Below the pieces are notes generated by a model. The model was not told the origin of the DNA, did not search any database, and saw only the letters and a program-made list of their open reading frames with translations. From Propionicimonas sp. (GTDB taxonomy: Bacteria > Actinomycetota > Actinomycetes > Propionibacteriales > Propionibacteriaceae), in assembly GCA_013791955.1 (NCBI GenBank), contig VMSW01000006.1, positions 1-64,000 of the forward strand: a DNA stretch of 64,000 bases, written 5' to 3'. Of the stretch, positions 24,746 to 34,621 are shown in pieces. Within the stretch, counting starts at the first letter, position 1; each line of letters starts with the position of its first letter. The position numbers were made by a program, and so were the translations under genes.

Positions 24746-26275
24746 ATGCACGCACTCAAGTGGGCCGCGGCCCTGACCTCGGCGGCCGTGCTTGCATTCG
24801 CTGCTCCGGCCCCCTTTAGCCGGGCTGACAGCACTACTTTCACTTCCTCGCAGTGGAACATCGGCTCCACCAATCCCGATTCCGGCTACGGCGTCCACGC
24901 TGATCAGGCGTGGACGATCACTGCCGGGGCCGGCTCGATCGTTGGCGTGATCGACATCGGCTTCCTCGATCACGCCGACCTCACCGGCAAACTACTGCCG
25001 GGCTATGACTTCATCACCGACGCCTCGGCGGCCCGAGACGGCGACGGCCGCGACCAGAACCCGCACGACGAAGGCAACTACTACTCTCTGGACGGGACCC
25101 TGGTGCAGGCGTCCTCGTGGCACGGCCTCCACGTCTCCGGCACGGTGGCTGCCGGGCGTAGCGATGTCAGCACGGTCGGAGTGGCCCCAGGGTCGAAGAT
25201 CCTGCCCCTCAGGGTGGGCGGGACCGCAGCGCCGGCCGATGCCGATATGGCCGCAGCGATTCGTTGGGGTGCTGGGCTGCCGGTTGACGATCTGCCAGTC
25301 AACCCCAATCAAGCAGATGTGCTAAACCTCTCGATCGCCAAGATCGGCGCTTGTCCCGAAAGCCTGCAGGCGGCGATTGATGCTGCAGTGGCTGAAGGCA
25401 CCGCGGTGGTGGTGGCAGCTGGCAACACCTGGAACTCCGAGACCGTGGACCCGGTGTCAGTGAACTACCCGGCCAACTGTCACAACGTGGTTCGGGTGAC
25501 CGCCAGCGACTACACCGGTAACCTCACCACCTTCAGCAACCGCGGCACTGAGGCCGTCCCGGCCACCATTGCCGCCCCAGGCGCTCATGTCAGTTCCACC
25601 TGGAACACCGGCCAGACTCTGCCAGTAGCGGGCGGCGACACCTACCTGGCTTGGGGCGGCACCTCGATGTCGTCCCCCCACGTGGCTGGCGTACTCGCAC
25701 TGCTGCGCGCGATGCGACCGGAGCTCAGCGTCGACCAACTGGTGACCAGCATTACGGCCACCGCCACGCCATTCGCCGCTCCCACTGCCACCGCGGTTGG
25801 CGGCGCTGGCATCATCAACGCCCCTGCGGCCCTGGCCCATGCCCTCAGCCTGCCTACCGCCACCCCAAGCGCTATGCCGTCGAGCTCGGTCACCCCGTCG
25901 CCCAGCGTCACTCCCACACCCAGCATCGCTCCCACGCCCAGCACCACTCCACCGCCCAGCACCACTCCACCGCCAACTCAGGCGCCCCGGACGAGTCTGC
26001 CCGTCCCCCGATTCATCAACGCTGCCGCACCCAAGGCCAGCGGCACCTATCGAGTCGGCCGCAAGCTGAAGGCGTCCAAGGGCACCTGGGCGCCAACACC
26101 GACCAGCTACAGCTATCAGTGGCTGCGCAACGGCAAAAAGATCAAGGGCGCCACCAAGGCCACCTACAAGCTCACTCGCAGTGACCGCTACAAGAAGGTT
26201 TCGGTGAAGATCACCGTCAGGCGCGTCGGCTATACGTCCACCTCGGCCACCTCAAAGAGCCACCGGATCAGGTAG
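24746..26275 (+). CDS. Second secreted S8 protease, paralogue of the upstream gene
   Basis: A 509-residue protease with a signal peptide (LTSAAVLAFAAPAPFSRA). The triad is Asp70 (GVIDIGFLDHA), His126 (SWHGLHVSGT) and Ser307 (GTSMSSPHVAGVLAL). Unlike its neighbour it has no obvious propeptide, and the usual DTG is DIG. A Thr/Pro/Ser linker (about residues 372-417, repeats of PTPS and TPPPS) joins a C-terminal domain almost identical to that of the upstream gene. The catalytic domains are clearly more diverged, so the shared end points to recent gene conversion. Extracellular nutrient or surface-protein processing is likely. Confidence 0.9.
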   Translation: MHALKWAAALTSAAVLAFAAPAPFSRADSTTFTSSQWNIGSTNPDSGYGVHADQAWTITAGAGSIVGVIDIGFLDHADLTGKLLPGYDFITDASAARDGDGRDQNPHDEGNYYSLDGTLVQASSWHGLHVSGTVAAGRSDVSTVGVAPGSKILPLRVGGTAAPADADMAAAIRWGAGLPVDDLPVNPNQADVLNLSIAKIGACPESLQAAIDAAVAEGTAVVVAAGNTWNSETVDPVSVNYPANCHNVVRVTASDYTGNLTTFSNRGTEAVPATIAAPGAHVSSTWNTGQTLPVAGGDTYLAWGGTSMSSPHVAGVLALLRAMRPELSVDQLVTSITATATPFAAPTATAVGGAGIINAPAALAHALSLPTATPSAMPSSSVTPSPSVTPTPSIAPTPSTTPPPSTTPPPTQAPRTSLPVPRFINAAAPKASGTYRVGRKLKASKGTWAPTPTSYSYQWLRNGKKIKGATKATYKLTRSDRYKKVSVKITVRRVGYTSTSATSKSHRIR

Positions 26276-26281
26276 GCGCGC

Positions 26282-27091
26282 TCAGGTTCCGAAGCGACGT
26301 TCCCGCTGGGCGTAGGAGCGCAGCGCCCGAACGAAATCGATCTTGCGGAAGTCGGGCCACAGCGCCTCACAGAAGTAGAACTCGCTATGCGCCGACTGCC
26401 AGATCAGGAAGCCGGAAAGGCGCTGCTCACCGCTGGTGCGGATGATCAGATCTGGATCGGGCTGCCCAGCGGTGTAAAGGTGACCGGAGATGTCGTCGAT
26501 CTCGAGGTTGTCGGAGAGATCGCCCAGACTGGTGCCCTTTTCGGCTTCACTGGCCAACAGGGAACGGACGGCATCGCGGAGCTCGTGACGCCCGCCGTAG
26601 GCAATCGCGACGTTCACGTGGCAGCCGGTTTTGTTCGCGGTCGCCTGCTCCGCGGCTCGCAGGTTGGCCGCCATCTCGGTAGGCAACAGCGCCGGGTCGC
26701 CAACGACCTGCACCCGATAGTCACCGGTACTGGCCAGATCGGTGACTAAGCGCTCGATTACGTCCAGCAGCGGGGTGATTTCGGCTTCCTCGGAGCGACG
26801 CAGATTGTCGGTGGACAGCACCCACAGGGTTACCAGCGGGATGCCGAGTTCAGCACACCAGCCGACGAACTCCTTCAGCTTGTCCGCTCCAGCCTGGTAG
26901 CCGATCACCAGCGGACGTCCGGGGGCATTGGCGCGGGCCCAGCGACGATTACCGTCGGCGAGCACGGCCACGTGACGCGGCAGGGCAACTGGATCCAAGC
27001 GGGAGAGCAGCCGCTTCTCGTAGTACCGGTAGAGGAAGCCCCACGACTGCACCCGGTCGACGGTATCCCGGGCCCAACCCTCGAACGACAT
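26282..27091 (-). CDS. Short-chain Z-isoprenyl diphosphate synthase (UppS family)
   Basis: A 269-residue cis-prenyl transferase. The substrate loop reads HVAVLADGNRRWARAN, with ADGNRRWA in place of the MDGNGRWA of typical UppS; this is the pattern of mycobacterial Rv1086, a Z,E-farnesyl diphosphate synthase. The C-terminal dimer/metal motif RTSGEQRLSGFLIWQSAHSE is present. It supplies short Z-prenyl precursors for undecaprenyl or decaprenyl phosphate and so for cell-wall assembly. It diverges from trhA, the same neighbour as in mycobacteria. A second, long-chain UppS is expected elsewhere. Confidence 0.88.
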   Translation of the reverse strand: MSFEGWARDTVDRVQSWGFLYRYYEKRLLSRLDPVALPRHVAVLADGNRRWARANAPGRPLVIGYQAGADKLKEFVGWCAELGIPLVTLWVLSTDNLRRSEEAEITPLLDVIERLVTDLASTGDYRVQVVGDPALLPTEMAANLRAAEQATANKTGCHVNVAIAYGGRHELRDAVRSLLASEAEKGTSLGDLSDNLEIDDISGHLYTAGQPDPDLIIRTSGEQRLSGFLIWQSAHSEFYFCEALWPDFRKIDFVRALRSYAQRERRFGT

Positions 27092-27171
27092 GCCTAGAAC
27101 ATTACCGCCCGCAGCCGCTGCTGTCGGTGGGAGTCATCGTGGCGAGCGTTCTTGCATTTGCCAGAGCACTA

Positions 27172-27204
27172 ACCTACGGTGAAGTAAGTTACGTAGCCGT
27201 AGGT
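27172..27204. promoter_or_regulatory. Interrupted inverted repeat upstream of trhA
   Basis: ACCTACGG (27172-27179) and CCGTAGGT (27197-27204) are perfect inverted arms, and CTACG/CGTAG nest within them. The repeat ends 10 bp before the trhA start, in the divergent promoter region. A TetR-type operator is possible; the regulator is unknown. Confidence 0.5.
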
Positions 27205-27214
27205 AGGAAGCGGG

Positions 27215-27883
27215 ATGACCATGGCCCAGTCTGGGACGCAACCCGAGGCTGCCACCCTCAAACCGAAGTTGCGTGGCTGGTTGCACCTGGCCGCGACCCC
27301 ACTGGTCATGGTCGGCGGCATCTGGCTGATGGTCCTTGCCCCCACTCTGGCCGGGAAGATCGGCAGCGGCGTCTGGTTGGCCGGATCGGTACTGCTGTTC
27401 GGAACCAGCGCCGCCTACCACCTCGGCACCTGGAGCCCCACGATGAACGCCGCCCTGCGGCGCTGGGATCACGGCAACATTTTCGTCTTCATCTCCGCCA
27501 CCTATACCCCGCTCGCCCTCGCGCTGCTCACTCCTGCGGACGCGACCACCCTGCTTTGGCTGATCTGGTCGATCGCCGCAGTTGGGGTGACCCTGCAGGT
27601 GTTCTGGCCGACCGCCCCACGCTGGCTAAACGTGGCCAGCTACCTGCTTCTGGGCTGGGCCGGACTTGGCTGGCTGCCCACCTTCTGGATCGTTGGCGGG
27701 CCGACCGTGGTGATTTTGATCGCTCTCGGCGGACTGGCCTACACCATCGGGGCCGTGATTTACGGCCGAAAGCGCCCCAACCCCTGGCCGAACTGGTTCG
27801 GCTTCCACGAGATCTTCCACGCCCTCACTCTGGTAGCCGCGGCCTGTCACTTCGCCGCGATCTCAGTGGCCATCTTCGGCTGA
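27215..27883 (+). CDS. Hemolysin III / TrhA family membrane protein
   Basis: A 222-residue, seven-helix membrane protein of the HlyIII/PAQR superfamily. The conserved SAAYHLGTWSP (Ser/His site), WDHGNIFVFISATYTP and the C-terminal WFGFHEIFHALTLVAAACHF are visible; these His/Asp residues form the family's presumed metal centre. TrhA homologues influence membrane homeostasis; a direct haemolysin role is doubtful. It diverges from the prenyl transferase and ends next to an inverted-repeat cluster. An operator-like repeat just upstream suggests regulation. Confidence 0.9.
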   Translation: MTMAQSGTQPEAATLKPKLRGWLHLAATPLVMVGGIWLMVLAPTLAGKIGSGVWLAGSVLLFGTSAAYHLGTWSPTMNAALRRWDHGNIFVFISATYTPLALALLTPADATTLLWLIWSIAAVGVTLQVFWPTAPRWLNVASYLLLGWAGLGWLPTFWIVGGPTVVILIALGGLAYTIGAVIYGRKRPNPWPNWFGFHEIFHALTLVAAACHFAAISVAIFG

Positions 27884-27889
27884 GGCGTC

Positions 27890-27983
27890 CTCAGTTGGCT
27901 GACCCTTCGACAAGCTCAGGGAACTGGATGGTGGCTCAGGGAACTGAACTCAAGTTGGCTGAGCCTGTCGAAGCCCCTGCCGC
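27890..27983. repeat. Inverted-repeat cluster between convergent genes
   Basis: Contains one arm A (CCCTTCGACAAGCTCAGGGAACTG), partial copies (GCTCAGGGAACTGAACTCAAG) and arm B (TTGGCTGAGCCTGTCGAAGCC). It lies between the 3' ends of trhA and the DUF255 gene. Confidence 0.88.
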
Positions 27984-30053
<2,070 letters not shown>

Positions 30054-30147
30054 GCCCGCCAGCTTACGGGCCAGCCCGGCCGCTGCGGCTCAGCAGACTT
30101 CCCGCCTAGCGGCAGTGTTGGTTGCGGCCACGGCCAGCGAACCCGCC

Positions 30148-31044
30148 TCAGGGATGCTCGGCCGTCCCGACGTCAGGCTGCCCAACGCCGCTGGCCTGGG
30201 CCCGGAACTGCACCACTGCGGCCACGGCACTTGCGGCAGTGATCGAACCGAGGGCGGCAACCACCGCCAGCGGTGCCGCGGAGAGCAGCAGGGTGGCCAC
30301 GATGCTTGCGCTCATCAGCACCGAGAAGACGAGCCAGGCGCCAAGGATCGGGGCGGTGCCCTGCCGACGCACCCCGAATGCCGCTATCAGCATGGCCGGG
30401 ATCACCAAGGCGAGGTCGAGCACGTGCACCAGGTTGGTCGGCAGCCCGATGAGTTCCAGGGCAGCTGGCGTCCGGCCGGCCAGGGTGTCAGAGATGATCG
30501 AACTGAGCCACAACAGCGCGAAGGCAACGCCGATCAACCCGACCACCCACGCCGAGAGACTGGACGCTCGGCGCGGCACGACGATCCTGGCCAGTGCCCC
30601 GGAAGTGAGCGCGAGGATCAACGCGTACGACGCGGCCCCCAGGGCCGCAACATACGGCAGGAACAAGGGGCCGAAATGCACCCCGGCGGCATAGATCACA
30701 AAGGCATAGGCCAGGTACAGCAGCGAGCCAACCCAAAGCTGGAGGCCCGCCCCGCGCGTCCGGCGCAGTAGCGGCAGGCTGGACAGCAGCACCACCACGG
30801 CAAGCAGGTTCCCCAGGTCCTGACCCCGGGCCTGGAGTTGCCAGTCGGCGGTCTCAGCGGCGTAGGGCCACGGCGCCGCCAGGCCCAGGACGCTGGTTGC
30901 TGCGGCAATCAGTGCTGCGGCCAGGCCCAACAGCACGGCCACGGCCGAAAGCGGCCACCGAGGTTGGGCGCTCGCCGCCCCGCGCGAATCGTCGGACTTA
31001 GGCCGAGCGCGCACCTGCGGGTCGATTTTCAGGCTTCCACTCAT
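30148..31044 (-). CDS. Hypothetical eight-helix membrane protein, MarR-linked
   Basis: A 298-residue integral membrane protein with about eight hydrophobic segments and a polar N-terminus of about 30 residues. No transport or enzyme motif is recognised. Its ATG overlaps the stop of the MarR gene (ATGA), so it is translationally coupled to the regulator and is almost certainly its main target. A role in responding to a membrane-active or toxic compound is plausible from this linkage but is inference. The frame and hydrophobic pattern leave little doubt that it is a real gene. Confidence 0.78.
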   Translation of the reverse strand: MSGSLKIDPQVRARPKSDDSRGAASAQPRWPLSAVAVLLGLAAALIAAATSVLGLAAPWPYAAETADWQLQARGQDLGNLLAVVVLLSSLPLLRRTRGAGLQLWVGSLLYLAYAFVIYAAGVHFGPLFLPYVAALGAASYALILALTSGALARIVVPRRASSLSAWVVGLIGVAFALLWLSSIISDTLAGRTPAALELIGLPTNLVHVLDLALVIPAMLIAAFGVRRQGTAPILGAWLVFSVLMSASIVATLLLSAAPLAVVAALGSITAASAVAAVVQFRAQASGVGQPDVGTAEHP

Positions 31045-31478
31045 TGGAGCTTCCTTTCAGCATCAAGTTCATGCACGGCCTCGGTCAATGTCCGCACCTG
31101 GTCGGCGAAGAGGTCGACGTCGATCGCCAGGCCGGCCAGCATGGCCCCGAACCGGCCATTCAGTTCACCGGCGGCAGCACCGATCCGGTCGCGTCCGCTC
31201 TCGGACAATGCGATGACCACTCGCCGGCCCGCACTGAGGTCCTCGGTGGTGCTGACCCAGCCCTCCCGCTCCAGGATCGGCACCCGCTTGCTTACCGCGG
31301 CCTTGCTGAAGTTGAGGCTCTCGGCGAGCCGGGTGACGTCCAACGGTCCGCCCAGCAGCGGGCTAAGGAACACGAAGCGGCTGTAGCCCAGGCCGAAGTG
31401 GTCACTCAGAACGCGACCAGCGTAGGCGTCCATGGCGAACACCAGCTCGTGGAGATCGGCCGCCAAATGTTTGCTCAC
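31041..31478 (-). CDS. MarR family transcriptional regulator
   Basis: A 145-residue winged-helix repressor. The DNA-reading helix is in VTRLAESLNFSKAAVSKRVPIL and the wing in VSTTEDLSAGRRVVIALSESGR; flanking helices form the dimer. It begins just downstream of three GTTAAC boxes that look like its operator and is coupled to the membrane-protein gene. Autorepression relieved by a small ligand is the usual mode for this family. The ligand cannot be predicted. Confidence 0.9.
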   Translation of the reverse strand: MSKHLAADLHELVFAMDAYAGRVLSDHFGLGYSRFVFLSPLLGGPLDVTRLAESLNFSKAAVSKRVPILEREGWVSTTEDLSAGRRVVIALSESGRDRIGAAAGELNGRFGAMLAGLAIDVDLFADQVRTLTEAVHELDAERKLQ

Positions 31479-31485
31479 CAGGACA

Positions 31486-31522
31486 GTTAACCAGTTAACC
31501 TTAGTGGGGTCAACTAGTTAAC
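31486..31522. promoter_or_regulatory. Three GTTAAC boxes, candidate MarR operator
   Basis: GTTAAC occurs at 31486-31491, 31494-31499 and 31517-31522, with a GTCAAC variant at 31509-31514. The boxes sit 8-44 bp upstream of the MarR start. Such an AT-rich palindromic cluster stands out from the GC-rich background. Binding is inferred. Confidence 0.65.
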
Positions 31523-31572
31523 CCCTACCCCATAGGTCACTGGCCGTTCGCCGAAAGGGCAAGGGGACCCGC

Positions 31573-32478
31573 TCAGCCGGGAAAGATCCAGCCGCCAACC
31601 GGTCCGCCTGGCCCACCTCGAACCCCGGCGAAGAGGTCATCCTCAGGTAAGGACGCTGGCACTCGGGAGCGCACCAGTTGGTAGTCCTCGCTGGGGTGGG
31701 CCGCCTGCTGAATCTCCAGCGGGACGGCGAACCAGCGCCCGTCCGGGTCGATCTGGGTCGCGTGGGCCCGCAGCGCATCGTTGCGGACGCCGAAGTACGC
31801 CGCACAAGGAATCCGGGTGGTGATCCGGGCGCGATCCTCCTCGGTCTCGGCCCAGCCGGCCAACCAGTTCGTATAGGGGCTTTCGAGCCCGGCTTCGTGC
31901 ATGGCCCGATCGAGGGCGGCATACCGACCGCGATGCAGGGTGATGTCGTAGTAGAGCTTGGTCACCTTCCAGGCCGGCCCATGCTCGGGCCAGGCAGTCG
32001 GGTCGGCTGCTGCCTCGACCGCAGCCATGGTGATCTTGTGGGTCATGATGTGGTCGGGGTGGGGGTAGCCGCCGTTTTCGTCATAGGTGGTCACGACCTG
32101 TGGACGGAAGTCGCGAATCACTTTCACCAGCCGCCCGGCGGCAACGTCCACGTCCTGGGCGGCGAAGGTGTCAGGCTCGACTTCGGGGCCCATGCCCGAA
32201 TCGATGAAACCCAGCCAAACCTGCTCGATGTCGAGGATCTTGGCCGCGGCAGCCATTTCGCTGCGACGCAGCTCTGGTAGTCGGGCCTCGTTGTCGGCGC
32301 TGACCATCTTCGGATTCAGAATGTCACCGCGCTCGCCACCGGTGCAGGTGGCCACCAGCACCGCCACCCCCTGGTTGCGGTAGTAGGCCGTGGTCGCCGC
32401 GCCCTTGCTCGACTCGTCGTCGGGATGGGCGTGCACGTGTAGCAGGCGCAGGGGCGAAGTGGGTTTCGGCATGGTCAT
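31573..32478 (-). CDS. mca: Mycothiol S-conjugate amidase
   Basis: About 301 residues of the LmbE/PIG-L zinc amidase family, cutting mycothiol conjugates to mercapturic acids during detoxification. The zinc/catalytic motif is LLHVHAHPDDESSKGAAT, with VTYDENGGYPHPDHIMTH further on. The SSKGAAT extension and length favour Mca over MshB. The start is set at ATG 32478 (ATG 32472 also possible); the track of codons upstream to 32637 runs into greA and is not credible. It diverges from greA, the same neighbour as in mycobacteria. It implies that the host makes mycothiol. Confidence 0.9.
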   Translation of the reverse strand: MTMPKPTSPLRLLHVHAHPDDESSKGAATTAYYRNQGVAVLVATCTGGERGDILNPKMVSADNEARLPELRRSEMAAAAKILDIEQVWLGFIDSGMGPEVEPDTFAAQDVDVAAGRLVKVIRDFRPQVVTTYDENGGYPHPDHIMTHKITMAAVEAAADPTAWPEHGPAWKVTKLYYDITLHRGRYAALDRAMHEAGLESPYTNWLAGWAETEEDRARITTRIPCAAYFGVRNDALRAHATQIDPDGRWFAVPLEIQQAAHPSEDYQLVRSRVPASLPEDDLFAGVRGGPGGPVGGWIFPG

Positions 32479-32587
32479 CATTGTGGTCAACCATGGCGCA
32501 ATGCCGGTGATTCCCGCCGTCAATCCAAGGGCAGCAATCCGCGCCAGATTCGGGGCAGCGGGGCTTGTTCGGATAAATTGGCCGATT

Positions 32588-33088
32588 ATGAGCGATTCCA
32601 TCACGTGGCTGACCCAAGATGCGTTCGACCGCCTCACCGAAGAACTCGCCTACCTCAAAGGCGAGGGACGACGGCTGATCTCGGCGAAGATCGCCCATGC
32701 CCGCGAAGAGGGCGACCTCAGCGAGAACGCTGGCTATCACGCCGCTCGCGAGGAGCAGGGCCATCAGGAAGCCCGGATTCGAGTGCTCGCCGCGATGCTG
32801 GAGCACGCCGAGGTGGGCGAGGCTCCCGGCGATTCCGACGAGGTCACCCCCGGCTCGCTGGTCACCATCTACTACGACGATGACCCCGACGACACTGACG
32901 CTTTCCTGCTCGGCTCCCGCGAGTTGATCGGGGTCGATGATTCAGTGGAGCTGGACGTTTACAGCCCCCAGTCGCCGCTGGGTACTGCAGTGACCGGCCA
33001 CAAGGTCGGCGAAACCGTCACTTTCACCGCACCGACTGGCAAACTGATCGAGGTCACCATCGTCGAAGTGAAGCCCCTGAACCGCTGA
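32588..33088 (+). CDS. greA: Transcription elongation factor GreA
   Basis: A 166-residue factor that rescues backtracked RNA polymerase. The N-terminal coiled coil starts at WLTQDAFDRLTEELAYL, with the acidic tip in AREEGDLSENAGYHAAREEQ (catalytic Asp/Glu pair). The C-terminal FKBP-like domain ends in TVTFTAPTGKLIEVTIVEVK. A stretch DDDPDDTD (about residues 97-104) is an acidic insertion-like loop. ATG 32588 is chosen because it begins the domain; the upstream frame is the mca promoter region. It ends at a repeat cluster. Confidence 0.94.
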   Translation: MSDSITWLTQDAFDRLTEELAYLKGEGRRLISAKIAHAREEGDLSENAGYHAAREEQGHQEARIRVLAAMLEHAEVGEAPGDSDEVTPGSLVTIYYDDDPDDTDAFLLGSRELIGVDDSVELDVYSPQSPLGTAVTGHKVGETVTFTAPTGKLIEVTIVEVKPLNR

Positions 33089-33099
33089 CCCCAAGTCGG

Positions 33100-33280
33100 C
33101 TGAGCCACCCCCAGCTGGCTGAGCTACCCAAAGTTCCCTGAACAACCCCAAGTTCCCTGAACAACCCCAAGTTCCCTGAGCTTGTCGAAGGGTCAAAGCC
33201 CCACCCTTCGACAAGCTCAGGGAACTGCACTCCGTGGGCTCAGGGAACTGCACTCCATGGGCTCAGGCAACTGCACTCAA
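33100..33280. repeat. Tandem and inverted repeat cluster
   Basis: Three near-identical CCCCAAGTTCCCTGA units about 19 bp apart (33130-33180) are followed by arm A in both orientations (CCCTGAGCTTGTCGAAGGGT and CCCTTCGACAAGCTCAGGGA, a hairpin pair) and further GGGCTCAGGGAACTGCACTCC copies. It lies between the convergent greA and DUF2089 genes. Confidence 0.88.
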
Positions 33281-33290
33281 AAGCCGGACT

Positions 33291-33674
33291 TCACTCCAGG
33301 GCGGCCAGCAGCTCGGCCGCTTCAGCGGGCGCGAGCGCCCCACTGGCTACTTCGCTGAGCACCTGCTCTCGGCTCATCGCTGGCGCGGCCGCGTCCGTCC
33401 CACCGAGGCCGAGTTTGGTGAGTAGCGCGGTGAAGCGGGCCCGAGCCGTGGGGTAGGAGACGCCCAGATGCTTCTCCACCTCACGCAGGTTGCCGCGCGA
33501 GGCGAGGAAGACCCGCAACAGTTCGGCCTCGCGATCGTTCAAGCCGCAGAAGTCACAGTGCGCGAACTCCCCAGCCAGTTCCGACCCGCAGGCTCGGCAC
33601 CCCACCCGAGTCGTAATCAGCCCTTCCCCACAGACCGGGCAATCAACTGGCGCGCGGTGTTTGGGCTGGTTCAC
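33291..33674 (-). CDS. DUF2089 protein: zinc-ribbon plus helix-turn-helix
   Basis: A 127-residue protein with two CxxC pairs (CPVCGEGL, CRACGSEL) and a third, CDFCGLN, typical of a zinc ribbon. A helix-turn-helix-like part follows (LREVEKHLGVSYPTARARFTALL). The last 20 residues repeat the AAEAAELLAAL-type motif found at the start of its partner gene. The GTG start overlaps the partner's stop (GTGA). It is probably a small transcriptional regulator acting with or on the surface-domain protein. Confidence 0.85.
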   Translation of the reverse strand: MNQPKHRAPVDCPVCGEGLITTRVGCRACGSELAGEFAHCDFCGLNDREAELLRVFLASRGNLREVEKHLGVSYPTARARFTALLTKLGLGGTDAAAPAMSREQVLSEVASGALAPAEAAELLAALE

Positions 33675-34576
33675 TGCTGGTCATCCGGCTCGGAGCCAGC
33701 AACAACATTGGCCCAACCCATCACCACGCCAACGTCCAGTCGCGCCGAGCCATTGCCGAGCACCAGTTCATCGACCGCACCGCTGTGCGCCCCGCTGAAG
33801 GTGACTTTTCCTAGCTGGGCATCAGCTCGCACGGTGACGTTCGAAGCGTCGTCCAGCTCGATCGTAAGCTGACCGGATTCCACCCGAACCCGGGATCGCC
33901 CGGTGACGATCGCACCAGCCAAGGTGGCCGATCCGGCCTGTACCAACACGTCGTTGGCTTCGCTGATCCCGCGGAGCTCTGCCCCACCGGCAGTGACCCG
34001 CACCTTGCCCAAGTGGGGCACCTCAGTGCAGACCAGATGCCCTGCGGTGACCTCAACATCGAGCACGATCCCTGGGTTCACCCGCAGCACCAACTCCTTG
34101 CCAAGGCCAAGCGCTCGAATGTCGTCGAAATTGCGCGGCGGATGCAGGATCGAGAAGCCGTCGAAGCTCGGGCCCAACTCGCCGTCGCTGGAGACCTCCA
34201 ACACCGAGCCGTTACGCCGAAGCACATGGGGGCCTTCGGCCGAAGCAGTGGCCACCGAAGCGTCACCGACGATTCGCACTCGACGCCCTACTGCCCGGAC
34301 CGCAATGCGGTCGACCCCCTTGGTGCCACCGGCGCGCTTGCGTCCGGTCGGCTCGCTGGGTTGGCCAAAGACTTCACGCGCATGGGGCGAGTATTGGCGC
34401 CGGCCTGGGTCGTCTTCCTCGGCGAGTTCTTCGTTGCTCGGCTCCACCGGAGTGGGCTCCGGCGCCGGCTTGGGCGATTCGTTTTTCAGTGCATCGATTC
34501 GGCGGGCGGCCTCTGCGGCATCGATGCGACCGGACGCCAGATCCTCCAGGATCGGACCAAGATCGGGGTTACTCAT
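33671..34576 (-). CDS. Beta-helix 'toastrack'-like protein partnered with DUF2089
   Basis: A 301-residue protein with a short helical N-terminus (ILEDLASGRIDAAEAARRI) and an acidic/Pro linker at about 42-80. The long repetitive beta region resembles DUF4097-type putative adhesin domains: RVRIVGDASVATASAEGP, GKVRVTAGGAELRGISEAN and SRVRVESGQLTIELD. ATG 34576 is chosen because GGAGG lies just upstream. There is no signal peptide or membrane helix, so it is probably cytoplasmic despite the 'adhesin' family name. Coupled translation with the DUF2089 gene suggests a sensor-regulator pair. Confidence 0.8.
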   Translation of the reverse strand: MSNPDLGPILEDLASGRIDAAEAARRIDALKNESPKPAPEPTPVEPSNEELAEEDDPGRRQYSPHAREVFGQPSEPTGRKRAGGTKGVDRIAVRAVGRRVRIVGDASVATASAEGPHVLRRNGSVLEVSSDGELGPSFDGFSILHPPRNFDDIRALGLGKELVLRVNPGIVLDVEVTAGHLVCTEVPHLGKVRVTAGGAELRGISEANDVLVQAGSATLAGAIVTGRSRVRVESGQLTIELDDASNVTVRADAQLGKVTFSGAHSGAVDELVLGNGSARLDVGVVMGWANVVAGSEPDDQQ

Positions 34577-34590
34577 GCCTCCATGGTAGC

Positions 34591-34617
34591 CCGGGCTTTC
34601 CAATCAGGAAAGCCCGG
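34591..34617. terminator. 11-bp stem hairpin after the AI-2E permease gene
   Basis: CCGGGCTTTCC-AATCA-GGAAAGCCCGG, 4 bp after the stop of the permease gene and just upstream of the next start. The T-rich side (CTTTCT) is on the plus strand, so termination on the minus strand would be T-poor. Confidence 0.7.
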
Positions 34618-34621
34618 CTTT

